In this document: positions 34,360 through 45,576 of the stretch, in pieces
How positions within the stretch are numbered: position 1 is the stretch's first letter
Layout: each line of letters opens with the position of its first letter
NCBI RefSeq assembly: GCF_042100115.1
Contig: NC_091272.1
Coordinates: 4,836,001-4,900,000 of the forward strand
Reading direction: 5' to 3'
DNA length: 64,000 bases
From: Alternaria dauci
Lineage: Eukaryota; Ascomycota; Dothideomycetes; Pleosporales; Pleosporaceae
Made by a program: the position numbers and the translations under genes
The notes under the pieces: generated by a model
Databases searched by the model: none
Told to the model about the DNA's origin: nothing
The model's input: the letters and a program-made list of their open reading frames with translations, nothing else

Positions 34360-35192
34360 CTTTGATGAGGCTTATGCTATGAAGTTGGATTGTGGATTAT
34401 AGTGTATTCACTGGTCGGGGTTTTTTTTCTTATAGATTATTTCTGTCTTGGAGGCTGTTCGCCATTGTCTAGAACTGGAAGCCAAGGGAAGCCTTGTCCT
34501 AATACAATCACCAACTTATACAGGTTTGTTTTTCACAATACGTGTTCAGCTGCTCAGGCTTGTCGGATGCAAGGTAGGTCCAAGGCCATATTACTAGTAC
34601 GGATGTGTCCAGTGCAGGTGCAGGCTGGGGTTGCGACATGCTAATAAGAGAAATACAAGCCTTGAAATTTGTGCAGCTTAATTGAGAGTCCTGAGCAGGA
34701 CGCTGTACCTGTAAGTTGTTATTGCCACTCCGTCATGCCTGCAACACTCGGCTCCCGGGTTATTCCCGCCCAGTTCGGTAAACCTCCGCTCGCTCGCTCA
34801 ACCTGCATCTTACCCATCCCCACACTTATCAACATCCGTCGCGTCGGATACCATCCGATGATAGCGACCGGCTTACGAGAAAGAAGAACCGGCAAATACC
34901 CGATGCAAAGATAACGGGTCGGCGCAGCGCGTATCTCCGTGCGGCTCGTTCACCGCTGCATGTAGCAGGTACCAAGCCCCGACTTACTACTCAGACCGCG
35001 AGGCAGTGGAGACGGTTGTGGGGTCAACATCGATACGAGTACAGTGCCGTTACAAGGTTGTACGGCCGACTTCGGAACTATGTGCAGGCATCAAATGTCG
35101 TTATATACAATTGCGTGATGGCTTTGCTTGATGTGACTTCGTTGTTGTGCAAACGCGTCGTGTCAATTTTACTTTCCTACATTGACGCCATC
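34360..35192. other. Intergenic, no gene seen
   Basis: 3' flank of the ataxin-10-like gene and promoter of the carboxylesterase. A T8 run lies near 34421. Nothing else recognised. Confidence 0.5.
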
Positions 35193-36995
35193 ATGGGTCA
35201 ACACAATATGGCTCAGCGCCTCCTTACCACGGTCACACTGCTCACCAGCCTGTCTGGCGTCTCGGCTTCATACAACACATCCGAAGTCACGCTGCCCGGC
35301 TATGGCACTTTTCTCGGCACGACGATCTCACAGACTCTGACCAAGAAACCTTTGCCGCGCGCGGTAGACGCATGGCTCGGGATTGATTACGCCTCTCAGC
35401 CTGTTGGAGAAGGCAGGTTCGCGCCCGTTGGAGCGCCAGAGCCGTTTGATGGTGTTAAGAATGCATCGAGCTATGGATACTCGTGTTACCAGGATCCATT
35501 GGATATTACGTATGAGATGGATGAGGCGTGTTTGAGCATGAACGTCTTCCGACCGCAGGGTGTTGGCGCGCACGATAAATTGCCCGTGCTGATCTGGATA
35601 CACGGAGTGAGTTTGTCAGAAGCGCTGATTACGTGCTGCATTTGCTAACTCGACTCTCAAGGGTGGTTTCGTTGCTGGTAGTGCTAGGAGTTTCGACGGC
35701 CCAAGTTTCGTGGCTAACTCCAAGGAGCCGCTAATCGTTGTCAACTTCAACTACAGAGTAAGCATGGTCATTGTTCTTGTGCGATGAAGTCTAACGTCGT
35801 CTAGGTAAATTCGTGGGGTTTCCTCCCTTCTCCAGTCTTTGAGCGCGAAGGACTCCTAAACCTCGGTCTTCGAGATCAGGAGACATTGTTCAAGTTCGTG
35901 CAAAAGTACATCTCAGCTTTTGGCGGCGACGCTTCTCGCGTCACCATCGGAGGTCGTTCAGCTGGTGCGCACTCGGTTGGGATCCATCTCTTCCACAACT
36001 ACAACACCACCAAAGGCGCTGCACCACTCTTTTCCCAGGCTCTTCTTCAATCCGGCAGTGTAACCGCTCGGGCGTTCCCTGACTCGTCTTACCCGCTCTA
36101 CCAACAGCAGTTTTCGCGATACCTGGGTCTTACAGGTTGCGGTGCTGTGGCCAACAGCACTGATACTGAAATCCTCAGCTGTCTGCGTTCTGTTCCCGCT
36201 GCTGCCATCCAAAATGCTAGCGCTCTGCTGTGGCGCGATTCCGAATATGCCATTGCATGGCCATTTCAACCCACCCGTGGCGGCCCCCTCCTGGAGCAAG
36301 CCGGCTCAATCTCTGGGATCAACGGCCAATTTTACCGCATCCCCACCATCACGACTAACGTCGTCGATGAAGCAAAGTACTATTCGCCCGGCGACATCGA
36401 GACCAACGAGGAGTTCCTCGCCTTCTTGAAGAACTTGATTCCCGGTCTCACACCCGAAGACCTCTCTGACATCGAGGAGCTATATCCCGACCCTACAGGA
36501 TTGGACAGTGGGCCTTACGTCCATAGCCCAAATTCTACTCAGTACAACCGTATCTCTGCCGCCCTTACAGACTACATGTACGTTTGCGCTGGCCAAGAAA
36601 CCGCTCTCCGCATGTCCGCTGCCGAAGCACCGGTGTACAAGATGGTCTTTGCTACCAACAACACGTTCCCCACCTGGAAGGGAATACCGCACACCGCAGA
36701 CACAAAGTACACCTGGGCTGAGCCAGCCGGTGCTGGAGGTGTCCAGTACCCTGATGTTGGCAAGGAGTTATTGAATGCTTACTTCTCAGACTTTGTTGCG
36801 TTGGGCGATCCGAATGCCGGCAACAGGACAGGTGTGCCATACTGGCCGCAATATGCGGATCAGGGTGAGGGAAAGCCCGGGTTGCAGTTGAGGATGGAGG
36901 CTTTCGGGAACAGTAGAGTTGAAGGCGACGGGATTAGGAGGAAGCAGTGTGAGTGGTGGAGAGATGAGAGCAGGGCTGCTAGGCTTGAAAAGTAG
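35193..36995 (+). CDS. Secreted type-B carboxylesterase
   Basis: Three exons, 35193-35606, 35662-35757 and 35805-36995, 566 aa. Introns of 55 and 47 nt join in phase 0 at WIHG-GGFVAG and NFNYR-VNSWGF. A signal peptide (MAQRLLTTVTLLTSLSGVSA) follows a second Met at residue 6, which may be the true start. The alpha/beta-hydrolase esterase signature is present: DEACLSMNVFRP, the oxyanion loop HGGGF, and the nucleophile elbow GGRSAGAHS. The Ser nucleophile sits in GRSAG rather than the commoner GESAG. The charge-relay Glu is probably in the VVDEAKYYSPGDIETNEE region and the His in GIPHTADTKY. Many N-x-S/T sites fit secretion. It hydrolyses carboxyl esters; the substrate is unknown. It is convergent with a P450 gene 96 bp away. 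Confidence 0.9.
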
Positions 36996-37091
36996 ATCAT
37001 ATCAAGCTCCATTCGTCGATAGAGTATAACAGTCGGGATAATGAAATGTATCGCTTGGACATATCAGCACTCTTGACCCATCATGAAAAAC

Positions 37092-38818
37092 CTAAACCCT
37101 CTTCCTAATCCTCGCCGAGATTTTCTGCCTAGGCCTCATCGTCCCAAAAGCCTTCTTCTTGTTCCCCGGATCCAAAGCCCGTGCCGCTTCCATGTCAATT
37201 ACCTCGACCTCAAACTCGCCCATCAAGATTGCCAACGTCACAATGCCAATGTTACGGGCAAAGTGCCTTCCAGGACACTTATGTTCTCCGCCCCCGAAAG
37301 AAGTCCAGTTACCACTCAAACCTGCGTCGCTAAACTTTTCTCTCTTGTCGTCATTTCCACTAGCGCTCACCAGATAGCGTTCCGCCCAGAAAGTATCCAG
37401 AGGTTTTGCAGTAGCCTGGGGCCTTGCGGCCTTCCACCCTGGGGTAAACTGCCCATTGTACTTGTGGGAAAGGTATACCTCTGTGCCCTTTGGTATAGTA
37501 TATTTCTCGTCCAGCGCATATATCGGAGCCGTGACTTCTCTTACAGCGAGGTTGGAACTATACATTCGTGTCGTCTCCGCGTGGAGAGATTGTAATAAAG
37601 GTCGCGCGCTCAGTTGCATGAAGTTGTAGCCCTGCGTCTCTTCGTTGACTCCGTTCCTGATCTCATCGAGGACACGAGCACGTAAAGAGGGATCGCGTAG
37701 TGTTTCGAAAAAGTACCAGAATGTTACGGGCACGGTAAGACTGGTCCCACCGTAGAGGAGACCGAGGGTTTGTGCGGAGCGGCCATCTACCCCGTGGCCG
37801 GACATTTTGCTGTAGAGTTCCTCTCTCTCTTGAAGAAGACCAGAACCTGCGACGGGGTCCCAGGTAGTGTTTACGGCGTTTTGCTTGCGCAACGTTTCGG
37901 ATTCCTTGGTCCAAGCTCTAATAGCGTTGAGCAGGCGGTCACGGGCGGCATATGCTTTGGGGATCAGGAAGCGTGGAAGGCCCATGAAGAATTGATCCGT
38001 GGCTTCGATGTGAATCCAGAGATCGGATATGATTCCTGGATACATGATGGACGTGCCAAGGAGAGTCTCTGCAATGCCGTAGGATGCATGATATTCGATG
38101 AAGTCGTAGAGATCAGGAATTTCTTTCCATTGACCATCTGGAGTTGAAGACAAGCTCTCGGTGACGGTCCGTTTCATAACATCGAAGAGCCGTTTGGCAA
38201 GTAAGCCGAGATTCGATCCTGTAGTGTGCTGCCGGATGTGTGTTGTCTGGATGTAGTCTGTATTACCGTTCTCAGACTTGTAGTGGTCGATGGCCTCTTG
38301 AGGGCTTCCCATCAAAGCGCCCATGATCTTGTCGTGGATGAATGGGTTTGGGTCAAGTTCGGACGAGGAATTAAGCACGCCTCTAACGTGCTCTGGATCC
38401 AAGATGACGAGCAATTTCTGACCTGCAGCATCCAGGTAGAAAGGCGAACCATCGCCATATTGGTTCCTGTTGCAGCTTTAGTCTCGCTGTAATGCGATGG
38501 TCGCGTGTTGGTCGTCGATGAAGAGTTTCCATGGTGATGTGAGGATGTTACTTACAAGCATTTGGCTAGGAATCCATGCGAGTCATAAGCAAAAGACAGG
38601 GCATGTTTGAGTCCAGGTATCCAATACGGAAGTGTTGGAGGCAAGACATTACGGCCTTTGCCGTATTTGATTGATCTGAAAGTGTGCCCGGAGAGAATCC
38701 GAGTACAGAGGCACACTGCCGCGATGGCCACAAAACATTGCGCGACGAGACTGTGCTGCAATGTTGCAAACGGTGCAAAAAGCTGTTTGTTCACAGTCGT
38801 CGCGTTTCCGACGTCCAT
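37092..38818 (-). CDS. Cytochrome P450 monooxygenase
   Basis: Two exons on the minus strand, 38818-38556 and 38466-37092, 545 aa. The 89-nt intron joins GFLAKCL-NQYGDGSPFYLD. There is an N-terminal membrane anchor (LVAQCFVAIAAVCLCTRI) and a Pro-rich hinge (LPPTLPYWIPG). The ExxR motif is ETTR in LHAETTRMYSS; the haem loop is FGGGEHKCPGRHFA with the Cys ligand. The I-helix reads LLYGGTSLTVPVTFW and lacks the usual acid-Thr pair, as in CYP7/CYP8-like families. It is an ER-anchored oxidase or isomerase of unknown substrate. An alternative start 13 codons upstream (38857) exists; the chosen Met gives a typical anchor spacing. Confidence 0.9.
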
Positions 38819-39368
38819 GTTGGGTGCAGCGTGGTGCAACTCACGTGGTGGAGACAAACAAGAGTTCCAAGGTTATATGCGATCTTCATAACTTGTCCCG
38901 ATGCAGGGGGATAAGCGCTAGCCCAAAGGAGCGTTTAATTTCTGTAGTGTGGGAGGCCTCGCTGCCAACAAGCTAGGTGGCTGGACTGACAACCAACGCG
39001 ATAATGTCTTGCATAGCTGTCATGTACTCGATAGAAGATGAAACACAACGGCCACTGATTGCGCGCAGATAGTGGTGCAGGAGGCGGCTATTTTTGGTTG
39101 CATGGTGCATAACGGCGTGCATGAGTGTGGAGGTGGAGACGATTGGCCTAGCGTGGCAGGGTCCCCAGCTAGAACAACAGAGCTTCATCAACTTGACATC
39201 CTTCGTGCTCTTTGCTACCATCACCACGCTCCTTCCGCTACCTAGGCATCCACCAGCTTTAGCTACTCATTGACTTCATCACTGTTCCCTTGTGTCTTTT
39301 CCGCACGCCTTTGCTTACACCCAACCCTCGAGCGCTCATCTAGCAGCCAGCTAGGACCAGTCATCACC
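38819..39368. other. Intergenic, no gene seen
   Basis: Shared upstream region of the P450 gene (minus) and the Ala/Pro-rich gene (plus). No feature recognised. Confidence 0.5.
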
Positions 39369-40494
39369 ATGCCGGGAGTTCGTAAGTGTAATCTCCATTC
39401 ACCTTCACGGTGGGAATGGCATCCATCTCGGGAATAGTCGCGCTTGTCGACTGGATGCGCAAACTTCCTTATTGTGGTTGCCTATCCACGTGCCCTGTAT
39501 CGGCGCAAACATCCACCAGCCTACAAGCCATCGTCTGCGACACTACTCCGTGTGATCACTAGCACGTTGATAATAATCATCTAACACATTCTCTACACAG
39601 CACTTGACGCGATGGACCAGATGAAGAAGGCCTTCAAGGGTCTCTTCAGGGGCAAGAAGTCCAAGAAGGAAGAACCAAAGCCCACGGCCACTTCTGAGGC
39701 TTCTACTACGCCTGCGCAAACCAAGCCTAGCGAGACCACGCCAGCTGCCCCAGCTCCCGCCCCTGTACCTGAGGCCGCAAAGACCGAGACGACACCTGCG
39801 GCCCCAAGCCTCGCGTCTGCGTCTGCGCCTGCACCTGCTGAACCCGCGGCGGTTCCAGCTTCGGATTCCGCTCAGAGCGAGGCGAAGAAGGATGAACCTG
39901 CTGTATCAGCTGAGGTCAAGCCAGCCACGTCGAGTAAGTTATCTTTTCGTTCAAACTCCAGTGCGCTGCCGTATCGTGGAGACGATGTCTGGCATGGATT
40001 CAGGCGACGATAGAATGTCGGCCTAGACTACTCCCACCAGCACGTTTACGACCTTGCGGCCAAATCAGTCACTTAATTTCCGCTCGACTGTTACAAGTTT
40101 CCTTTGTCACCCAAGATACAATAGACTGATATATCATCTTCTAGCACCCGAACCCGTTGGCGCTGTCGCCCCCGCTCCCCCCACTGCTGCTGAAGCTCAG
40201 CCCACAGCCACCGAGGCCCCAAAGGACACTGAGGCTAAGGCGACCGATACACCTGCACCCGCTGCCCCATTGGATCTTCCCGCCATCCCTAGCAGCCAGC
40301 CTGCTGCCGGTATGAGCGCTACAAGCGGACCCATGTTCGATGAGCCCAACTTTGGCGAGGACAAGCCCGCTGCACCAGCTGCAACGCCAGCTCCCGCCGC
40401 TCAGGCTGAAGAGCCCGTTGCTCCTGCGCCTACCCCAGCAGCTCCCGCCGCTGCTGCTGCCCCGGCCGCAGCTGAGGACAAGGCAGAGAAGTAG
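39369..40494 (+). CDS. Lysine-headed Ala/Pro-rich protein
   Basis: Three exons, 39369-39381 (13 nt), 39601-39933 and 40145-40494, 231 aa. The introns are long for this window (219 and 211 nt) and join as MPGV-PLDAMDQMKK and ATS-TPEPVG. The basic amphipathic head, LDAMDQMKKAFKGLFRGKKSKKEE, could bind membrane or nucleic acid. The rest is a nearly pure Ala/Pro/Thr/Glu tail (TPAPAAPLDLP; APTPAAPAAAAAP) and surely disordered. The tiny first exon and long introns suggest a highly expressed gene, as seen for many fungal abundant proteins (inference). No known family is recognised. Confidence 0.75.
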
Positions 40495-41001
40495 GGACGC
40501 TCCCTGTTGAGCTCAGGAGATGATAAACGTGACAGAAAATGTCGGGTTGAGAAACCGGCGACAAAAACATTTTGAATACTGGCAGGCGAAGGGCGCGGGT
40601 GCGAGGCCTCGTTTTCAGCATTGTGACTTTCCACTAATACTATACCCCACTGCTGTATCTTCCGATCGGTGCATCGAGCTGTAGGCGAGTTTGACTTTGA
40701 ATCGAACAATTTCCATGAATGCTACCCTGACCGGCTGCGTGGTGACTGTGAGACGAATCATCGTCCTTGTATTGCTGAAAGCTCCCAACTAGCGCGGGGC
40801 AATAGCAGCCGCACTACACGTCAAGGAAAGCCCCACCACCGACGTCAACCAAAGAACGCGATATTTTACACTAGGTAGAGAGAGCGCGAGCTATCTGGCC
40901 CCAACAACTTTGCCCACCTGCATACCAATTCGATACCACAGGGTGCGCTCGACACAACTCAACCTGCCTGTATCCCACACGCACCACAAGAAATACGCAC
41001 G
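40495..41001. other. Intergenic, no gene seen
   Basis: 3' flank of the Ala/Pro-rich gene and promoter of HBS1. Confidence 0.5.
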
Positions 41002-43588
41002 ATGCCTGCAGGCGGTTTCTCGCGCACGCGCAACGTCGACTACGATGACGACGACATTTACTACGACGATGATTACTACGAAGACGACGCCGGAAACGTC
41101 GATGCGGGAGATGGCATGACAGAAGACGACAAAGAGCAGATGCGCGTAGGCACAGTCAAAGTACGGGAGGCGCTGGGAGACATGGGCGACTTCACGAGCG
41201 ATGAGCAAATACAGGAAGCGCTGTGGCACTACTACTACGACATCGGAAAGAGCGTGAGCTATCTGAAGAACAAGCTCGGGGTAGCAGAGCCCAAGCAGGA
41301 GGCGCCCAAGCAGGAAAAGGCAAAGCCAGCGTCGCGCTTCGACCAAGCTGCAAGCGTCGCAGACCAGAACGCGCCCGCCACCGCAGGTAAGCACACTCAC
41401 TTGCGCCCCATTCTAGCTATGTAGACGAGTCTGCTGCCCCGTCGTCCTGTTGCCTATCCTCTACCGTTGCCCCAATCTCGATGCCTACCAACGCTGCTGC
41501 CACAGACTTCTTCTGGGATGTGCCCTGGGGCAACGTGCCACCCGAACGACTAGGCGTCATCACCGTCGATGCTCCCCACTACAAAGGCGGCTTGCTTGGA
41601 GGCTCTTCCAAGTTGGCTGCCCTCGCAGCTAAGCGGAGGAAGGAGCGAGAGGATGCCGAAGCTGCCGCCTCCAAGGCCAGCAATGACGCGGATTCGGCCA
41701 TCGCCATGCTCGATAAGCTCTCGATGAAGAACCAAGGGGGCGGTAACCCTGGTGGTGATGGCGGCGAGTCTGAGCGCCCAGCTCGACCTTCCAGATATCC
41801 TGTCCGCAGACGTTCGCCATCGCCGGCGCCAGAAGCACCGAAAGAACCCGAGCTAGAAGAACCCCTAGCTCCTCAGCCTGCTGTCGTTGTCGAATCGCTT
41901 GCTCAACGCGCTACCGCCTCCATGTTCGCCTCCACCCTCTGTGGGTCTGACGAAACGCCAAAGCACACACAAGCATTACTGCAAGAGGTGCCGATACCCT
42001 TTGCTGCGTATAAATCCTATGATGGCACTGGAGCCTTTGCTGGACCAAGCCCGGACGACATTGTGCGGGCAGCACAGGCAAAGGGCGCAGGCGGCGGACG
42101 TCACTAGACTCGTACCAAATTTATTTGACCATCTCTAAAGCATACAGGAACTACACCAAAGAAGAAGAAAAAGCAGACCAACGGCGACTTGGCTGAATCG
42201 GTCGAGAAGCTTGCCGTGGTCGATGAGCCAAGAGTCAAGAGCAAGAACTTGAACGTTGTAGACGAGTTCGAGAAGAGCGTGTCGAAGCGAATGGCCAACT
42301 TTGTAGTGCTCGGTAAGGAGACCCTTGCAAGCTCTATTCACTCATCGTCATTACAGTACTGACTCCTGTAGGTCACGTCGACCACGGGAAGAGTACGCTC
42401 ATGGGGCGATTGCTCTACGATCTTAAAGTCGTCGATCAACGATCAATAGATAAACTACGGAAAGAAGCAGAGACTATCGGCAAATCTTCATTCGCGCTCG
42501 CATGGGTCATGGACGAAACGAGTGAGGAGCGGAGTCGTGGTGTTACCGTCGACATTGCGACAAACTACTTCGAGACAGACAAGAGCGTGTTCACAATATT
42601 GGATGCGCCTGGGCACAAGGACTTCATACCAAGAATGATTTCGGGTGCTTCACAAGCCGACTTCCCGGTCCTGGTTATTGATGCAAGCACCAACAGCTTC
42701 GAGTCTGGTCTCAAGGGCCAAACGAAGGAGCACATCTTGATTGCACGAAGCATGGGTATGCAACATATCGTCGTGGCCGTAAATAAGATGGATACAGTCG
42801 GGTGGTCGAAATCACGCTTTGACGAGATTTCGAAGCTCATGACCACTTTCCTTACCGAAGCAAGTTTCCTCGAAAAGCGAATAACATTCATACCCCTAGC
42901 TGGTCTTACCGGAGAAAACGTCGTCAAGAAGATTGAAAACTCGGCCGCACATTGGTACACTGGCGAGACACTGCTAGAGGCTCTAGAACGCATCGATCTA
43001 CCATCCCGCAACCTCACAAAACCACTTCGACTCTCTGTTGCCGACGTTTTCCGAGGCGACATCCGCTCGCCACTCAGCATATCAGGCCGCATTGATGCTG
43101 GAACCTTGCAAGTAGGCGACGTCATCCTCGCTCTCCCGGCCAACGAAACCGCAACTATAAAATCGATCGAAGTGCAAGACGCACCTGTAGACTGGGCGGT
43201 CTGCGGTCAAATTCCTACTCTCCATCTCACAGACATTGACCCAGTCCACCTACGCCAGGGAGATATTATCTGCTCCCCCAAAGATCCCGTTAAACTTGTC
43301 AAAGCATTTACATCCAAGCTCCTCGCTTTCGAACACGTACTACCCATGCCGGTGGAAGTGTTTAGGAGCACACTCAACTCGCCGGCGGGAATCAGGACGC
43401 TGAGCGCTAAGCTGAACAAGTTTACAGGAGAGGTTGTGAAAAAGAAGCCGAGAATTGTCAAGCCGGGCGAGGTAGCGAGGGTGGTGGTGCAATTGGAAAA
43501 GGAATTGCCAGTAGAGGAGGGAATGAGGGTTGTGATTAGGGAGAGGGGCCGGACGGTGGGGGCAGGATTGATGGAGAACGTTGCTTGA
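41002..43588 (+). CDS. HBS1: Hbs1, ribosome-rescue translational GTPase
   Basis: Four exons, 41002-41386, 41506-42099, 42148-42312 and 42372-43588, 786 aa. The N-terminal HBS1 domain is visible (FTSDEQIQEALWHYYYDIGKSVSYLKNKL), then a long disordered linker, then an EF1A-like GTPase. G1 is GHVDHGKST (split by intron 3), G3 DAPGHKDF, G4 NKMD, and the switch-2 region carries ERSRGVTVD. Beta-barrel domains 2 and 3 follow to the end. With Dom34/Pelota it frees stalled ribosomes. Splices: ATADFFWDVPWG, GGGRTTPKKKKK and FVVLGHVDHG. The intron 2 donor is GTCACT, a weak consensus, chosen because it alone fits frame before a stop. Confidence 0.93.
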
Positions 43589-43794
43589 TCGAGCGAAAGG
43601 AATATGGGCAGCTTAAGATGGCCATCTTGGTGGAAGCCTGTAATACTGGGGGATGAGTAGTGCAGGTGTTGTATTTTATGGTCGTGATCTGACCAATATT
43701 CCTATGATAGACATATTCGAGTCTCGTATCGTACACCTCATCCACGGACATATGCTACACGCACCTGTATGGTCTATTTCTAATCTTGTCTAGA

Positions 43795-45369
43795 TCATCT
43801 CTTATCCGCCCAAGGGGCCCTCGTACTTGGCTGTGCATTCTGCGTGTTCCCTGCGTTCCCTCTTGCCCATGGCGCTGTAGTGCCACCTACTGTCGGTGGC
43901 GGAGCAGGCGTTCTACTCGCCCAAGGCGCTTTCGTAGGCTGGTTTGGGCCATTGGGTACATCTGTACTACCCGCACCGCTAGCACCAGCACCAGTAGCAG
44001 CCCATGGCGCGGCTGTCATCGGGGGCATCCCAGCACTTGCCCATGGCGCAGCAGTACCAACTCCGCCTCCCCTCGCCGCGCCACTCATAGGCTCAGCCAT
44101 CGGGTCCCGCAACGCCTGCTGCGGACCTGGTCGAGCAGTGGGTGCTGTATTAGCTGGAGTACTCGATTTAGGTTGACTCGCAGTGTGAACGCTTGCTTGT
44201 ATGGTTTTCGCATTCGGGTCTGCTGAGAAGGAGAAGAGCGAGCCGAATGGGAAGTGCTGGACTACGGGAAACTTGGAGAGAACTTCTGCGTTGTACATTT
44301 TGATCATTCCCTGAATATTATCGTCAGTTTGATATGTATCGAAGTTGGAAAATGCGGTATAGATTACCTTGTTGATTTTGGCCCATCCTGCCTTCACACC
44401 AGAGACGTCGTATAGAATATTGCTGTGTTCCCAAAACGGTCCTTTCTTTACGTCGTAGATGAAGCCGATGGCACTGAAATACATGTTTCGAGATCGCTCC
44501 CGAGCTACGGCAGGGGCTTTGGCCACGTCGCCTGGGTTAGGAGCAGTCGGCAACGAGCCTTCTGCCGCGACATCTGCAGGCGTAGCGATAGCAGGGGAGA
44601 ATTGCGCACTGCCAAAAATGTACGGAACAAAAGAATGGTCGTCTAGTCCCCATACTCCATGGGAGCCAGCAGGCTCAAGCGTGTATGTCAAGATGAGCCG
44701 GCGTACCAAAGCGAGATATGGTTCCACCACACCAAGAACTATGCCGCGTTCCTGCTCACCATCTTCCGAAGGTGGAAAAGCACCCAGTTTCCAGAGGCAG
44801 CCGAGGAAAGCGAGGAAACTGAGTTCATGGCCTGTACCGTAGTCGAGACGCTGAGAGCTGCCAAAACTGCCGATGAAATAGGCTTCTAGTTCATGTTTGG
44901 CAGAGACATCAGACGTGGATTTGAAGGCGAGTACTTGTTCTGGGAGATACTGATCCAAGAGTTCAGGGACCCTTTCTCGAACGATATCGTACCAGGTCCT
45001 GAAGCTCACGTTTCCGAAGCGACGGGGCCCAGCATCTGGCGGTGCTTCGTCGATGATGGCGGCCAGGGCGTCGAGGAGCTTGGCGAGGTTTGCAACAACG
45101 GGAGGATGAGGAACATCTGGGTCGTTCAGCTTCCACTCTTTGAATGGATCTGCGGTGGCACCCTGCTCTTGAGAAGTCTTGATCTTCCGGGGTATCATGG
45201 CCGTGTTGAGCTGGAAGATGAAGGTCATGATGTCGGCGTAGGCTTTGCTTGCCAGGAAGAAAGTGACGTCGTCGCCATCGTGAATACGTTTCTTTGGGAC
45301 TTCGAAAGTGTGCGATGCATCTTTACTGAGCAGCTCCAGTACGGGTGCTTTGGACGGATTGGATGACAT
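43795..45369 (-). CDS. rrd1: PP2A phosphatase activator (PTPA family)
   Basis: Two exons on the minus strand, 45369-44368 and 44310-43795, 505 aa. It contains the PTPA core: VPKKRIHDGDDVTFFLAS, FGNVSFRTWYD, YFIGSFGSSQRLDYGTGHELSFLAFL, LEPAGSHGVWGLDDHSFVPYIFGSAQ and KMYNAEVLSKFPVVQHFPFGSLF. PTPA is a prolyl isomerase-like, ATP-linked factor that activates the PP2A catalytic subunit. The 57-nt intron (GTAATC...ATTCAG) has no stop and a length of 3n, so it reads as a 19-residue insert; removal restores AKINKGMIKMYNAEV. The C-terminal ~110 residues form a disordered tail with five APWA copies, absent from the yeast proteins as I recall them. Yeast has two paralogues; RRD1 is my guess. Confidence 0.92.
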   Translation of the reverse strand: MSSNPSKAPVLELLSKDASHTFEVPKKRIHDGDDVTFFLASKAYADIMTFIFQLNTAMIPRKIKTSQEQGATADPFKEWKLNDPDVPHPPVVANLAKLLDALAAIIDEAPPDAGPRRFGNVSFRTWYDIVRERVPELLDQYLPEQVLAFKSTSDVSAKHELEAYFIGSFGSSQRLDYGTGHELSFLAFLGCLWKLGAFPPSEDGEQERGIVLGVVEPYLALVRRLILTYTLEPAGSHGVWGLDDHSFVPYIFGSAQFSPAIATPADVAAEGSLPTAPNPGDVAKAPAVARERSRNMYFSAIGFIYDVKKGPFWEHSNILYDVSGVKAGWAKINKVIYTAFSNFDTYQTDDNIQGMIKMYNAEVLSKFPVVQHFPFGSLFSFSADPNAKTIQASVHTASQPKSSTPANTAPTARPGPQQALRDPMAEPMSGAARGGGVGTAAPWASAGMPPMTAAPWAATGAGASGAGSTDVPNGPNQPTKAPWASRTPAPPPTVGGTTAPWARGNAGNTQNAQPSTRAPWADKR

Positions 45370-45576
45370 GGCGGAATGGAGAATGTGGTGATAGTGTGTG
45401 GTTTATCGATAGTGGGCAGGGACGATCTCATGTGATGGCGTGTTTTGGACCCACTTTCACGCCCGGCAGCGAGCCGTCTCTTGCTTTTGGGCGTGGGGAC
45501 GACTTCATTCCCCCCACATGGCCGTCATCGCCGACATTCACTAAGACGCGTGCGATTGGATTCTTGACGGTCACTA
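45370..45576. promoter_or_regulatory. Compact bidirectional promoter
   Basis: Only 207 bp separate the divergent ATGs of the PP2A activator and the Myb-like gene, so both core promoters must share it. No TATA box is evident. Confidence 0.5.

Noticed and set aside
20907..38818. Secondary-metabolite gene cluster (flavoenzymes, esterase, P450)
   Set aside because: Housekeeping genes (TFB3, BUD27, CTR86-like) lie between them and no PKS, NRPS or terpene backbone gene is present.
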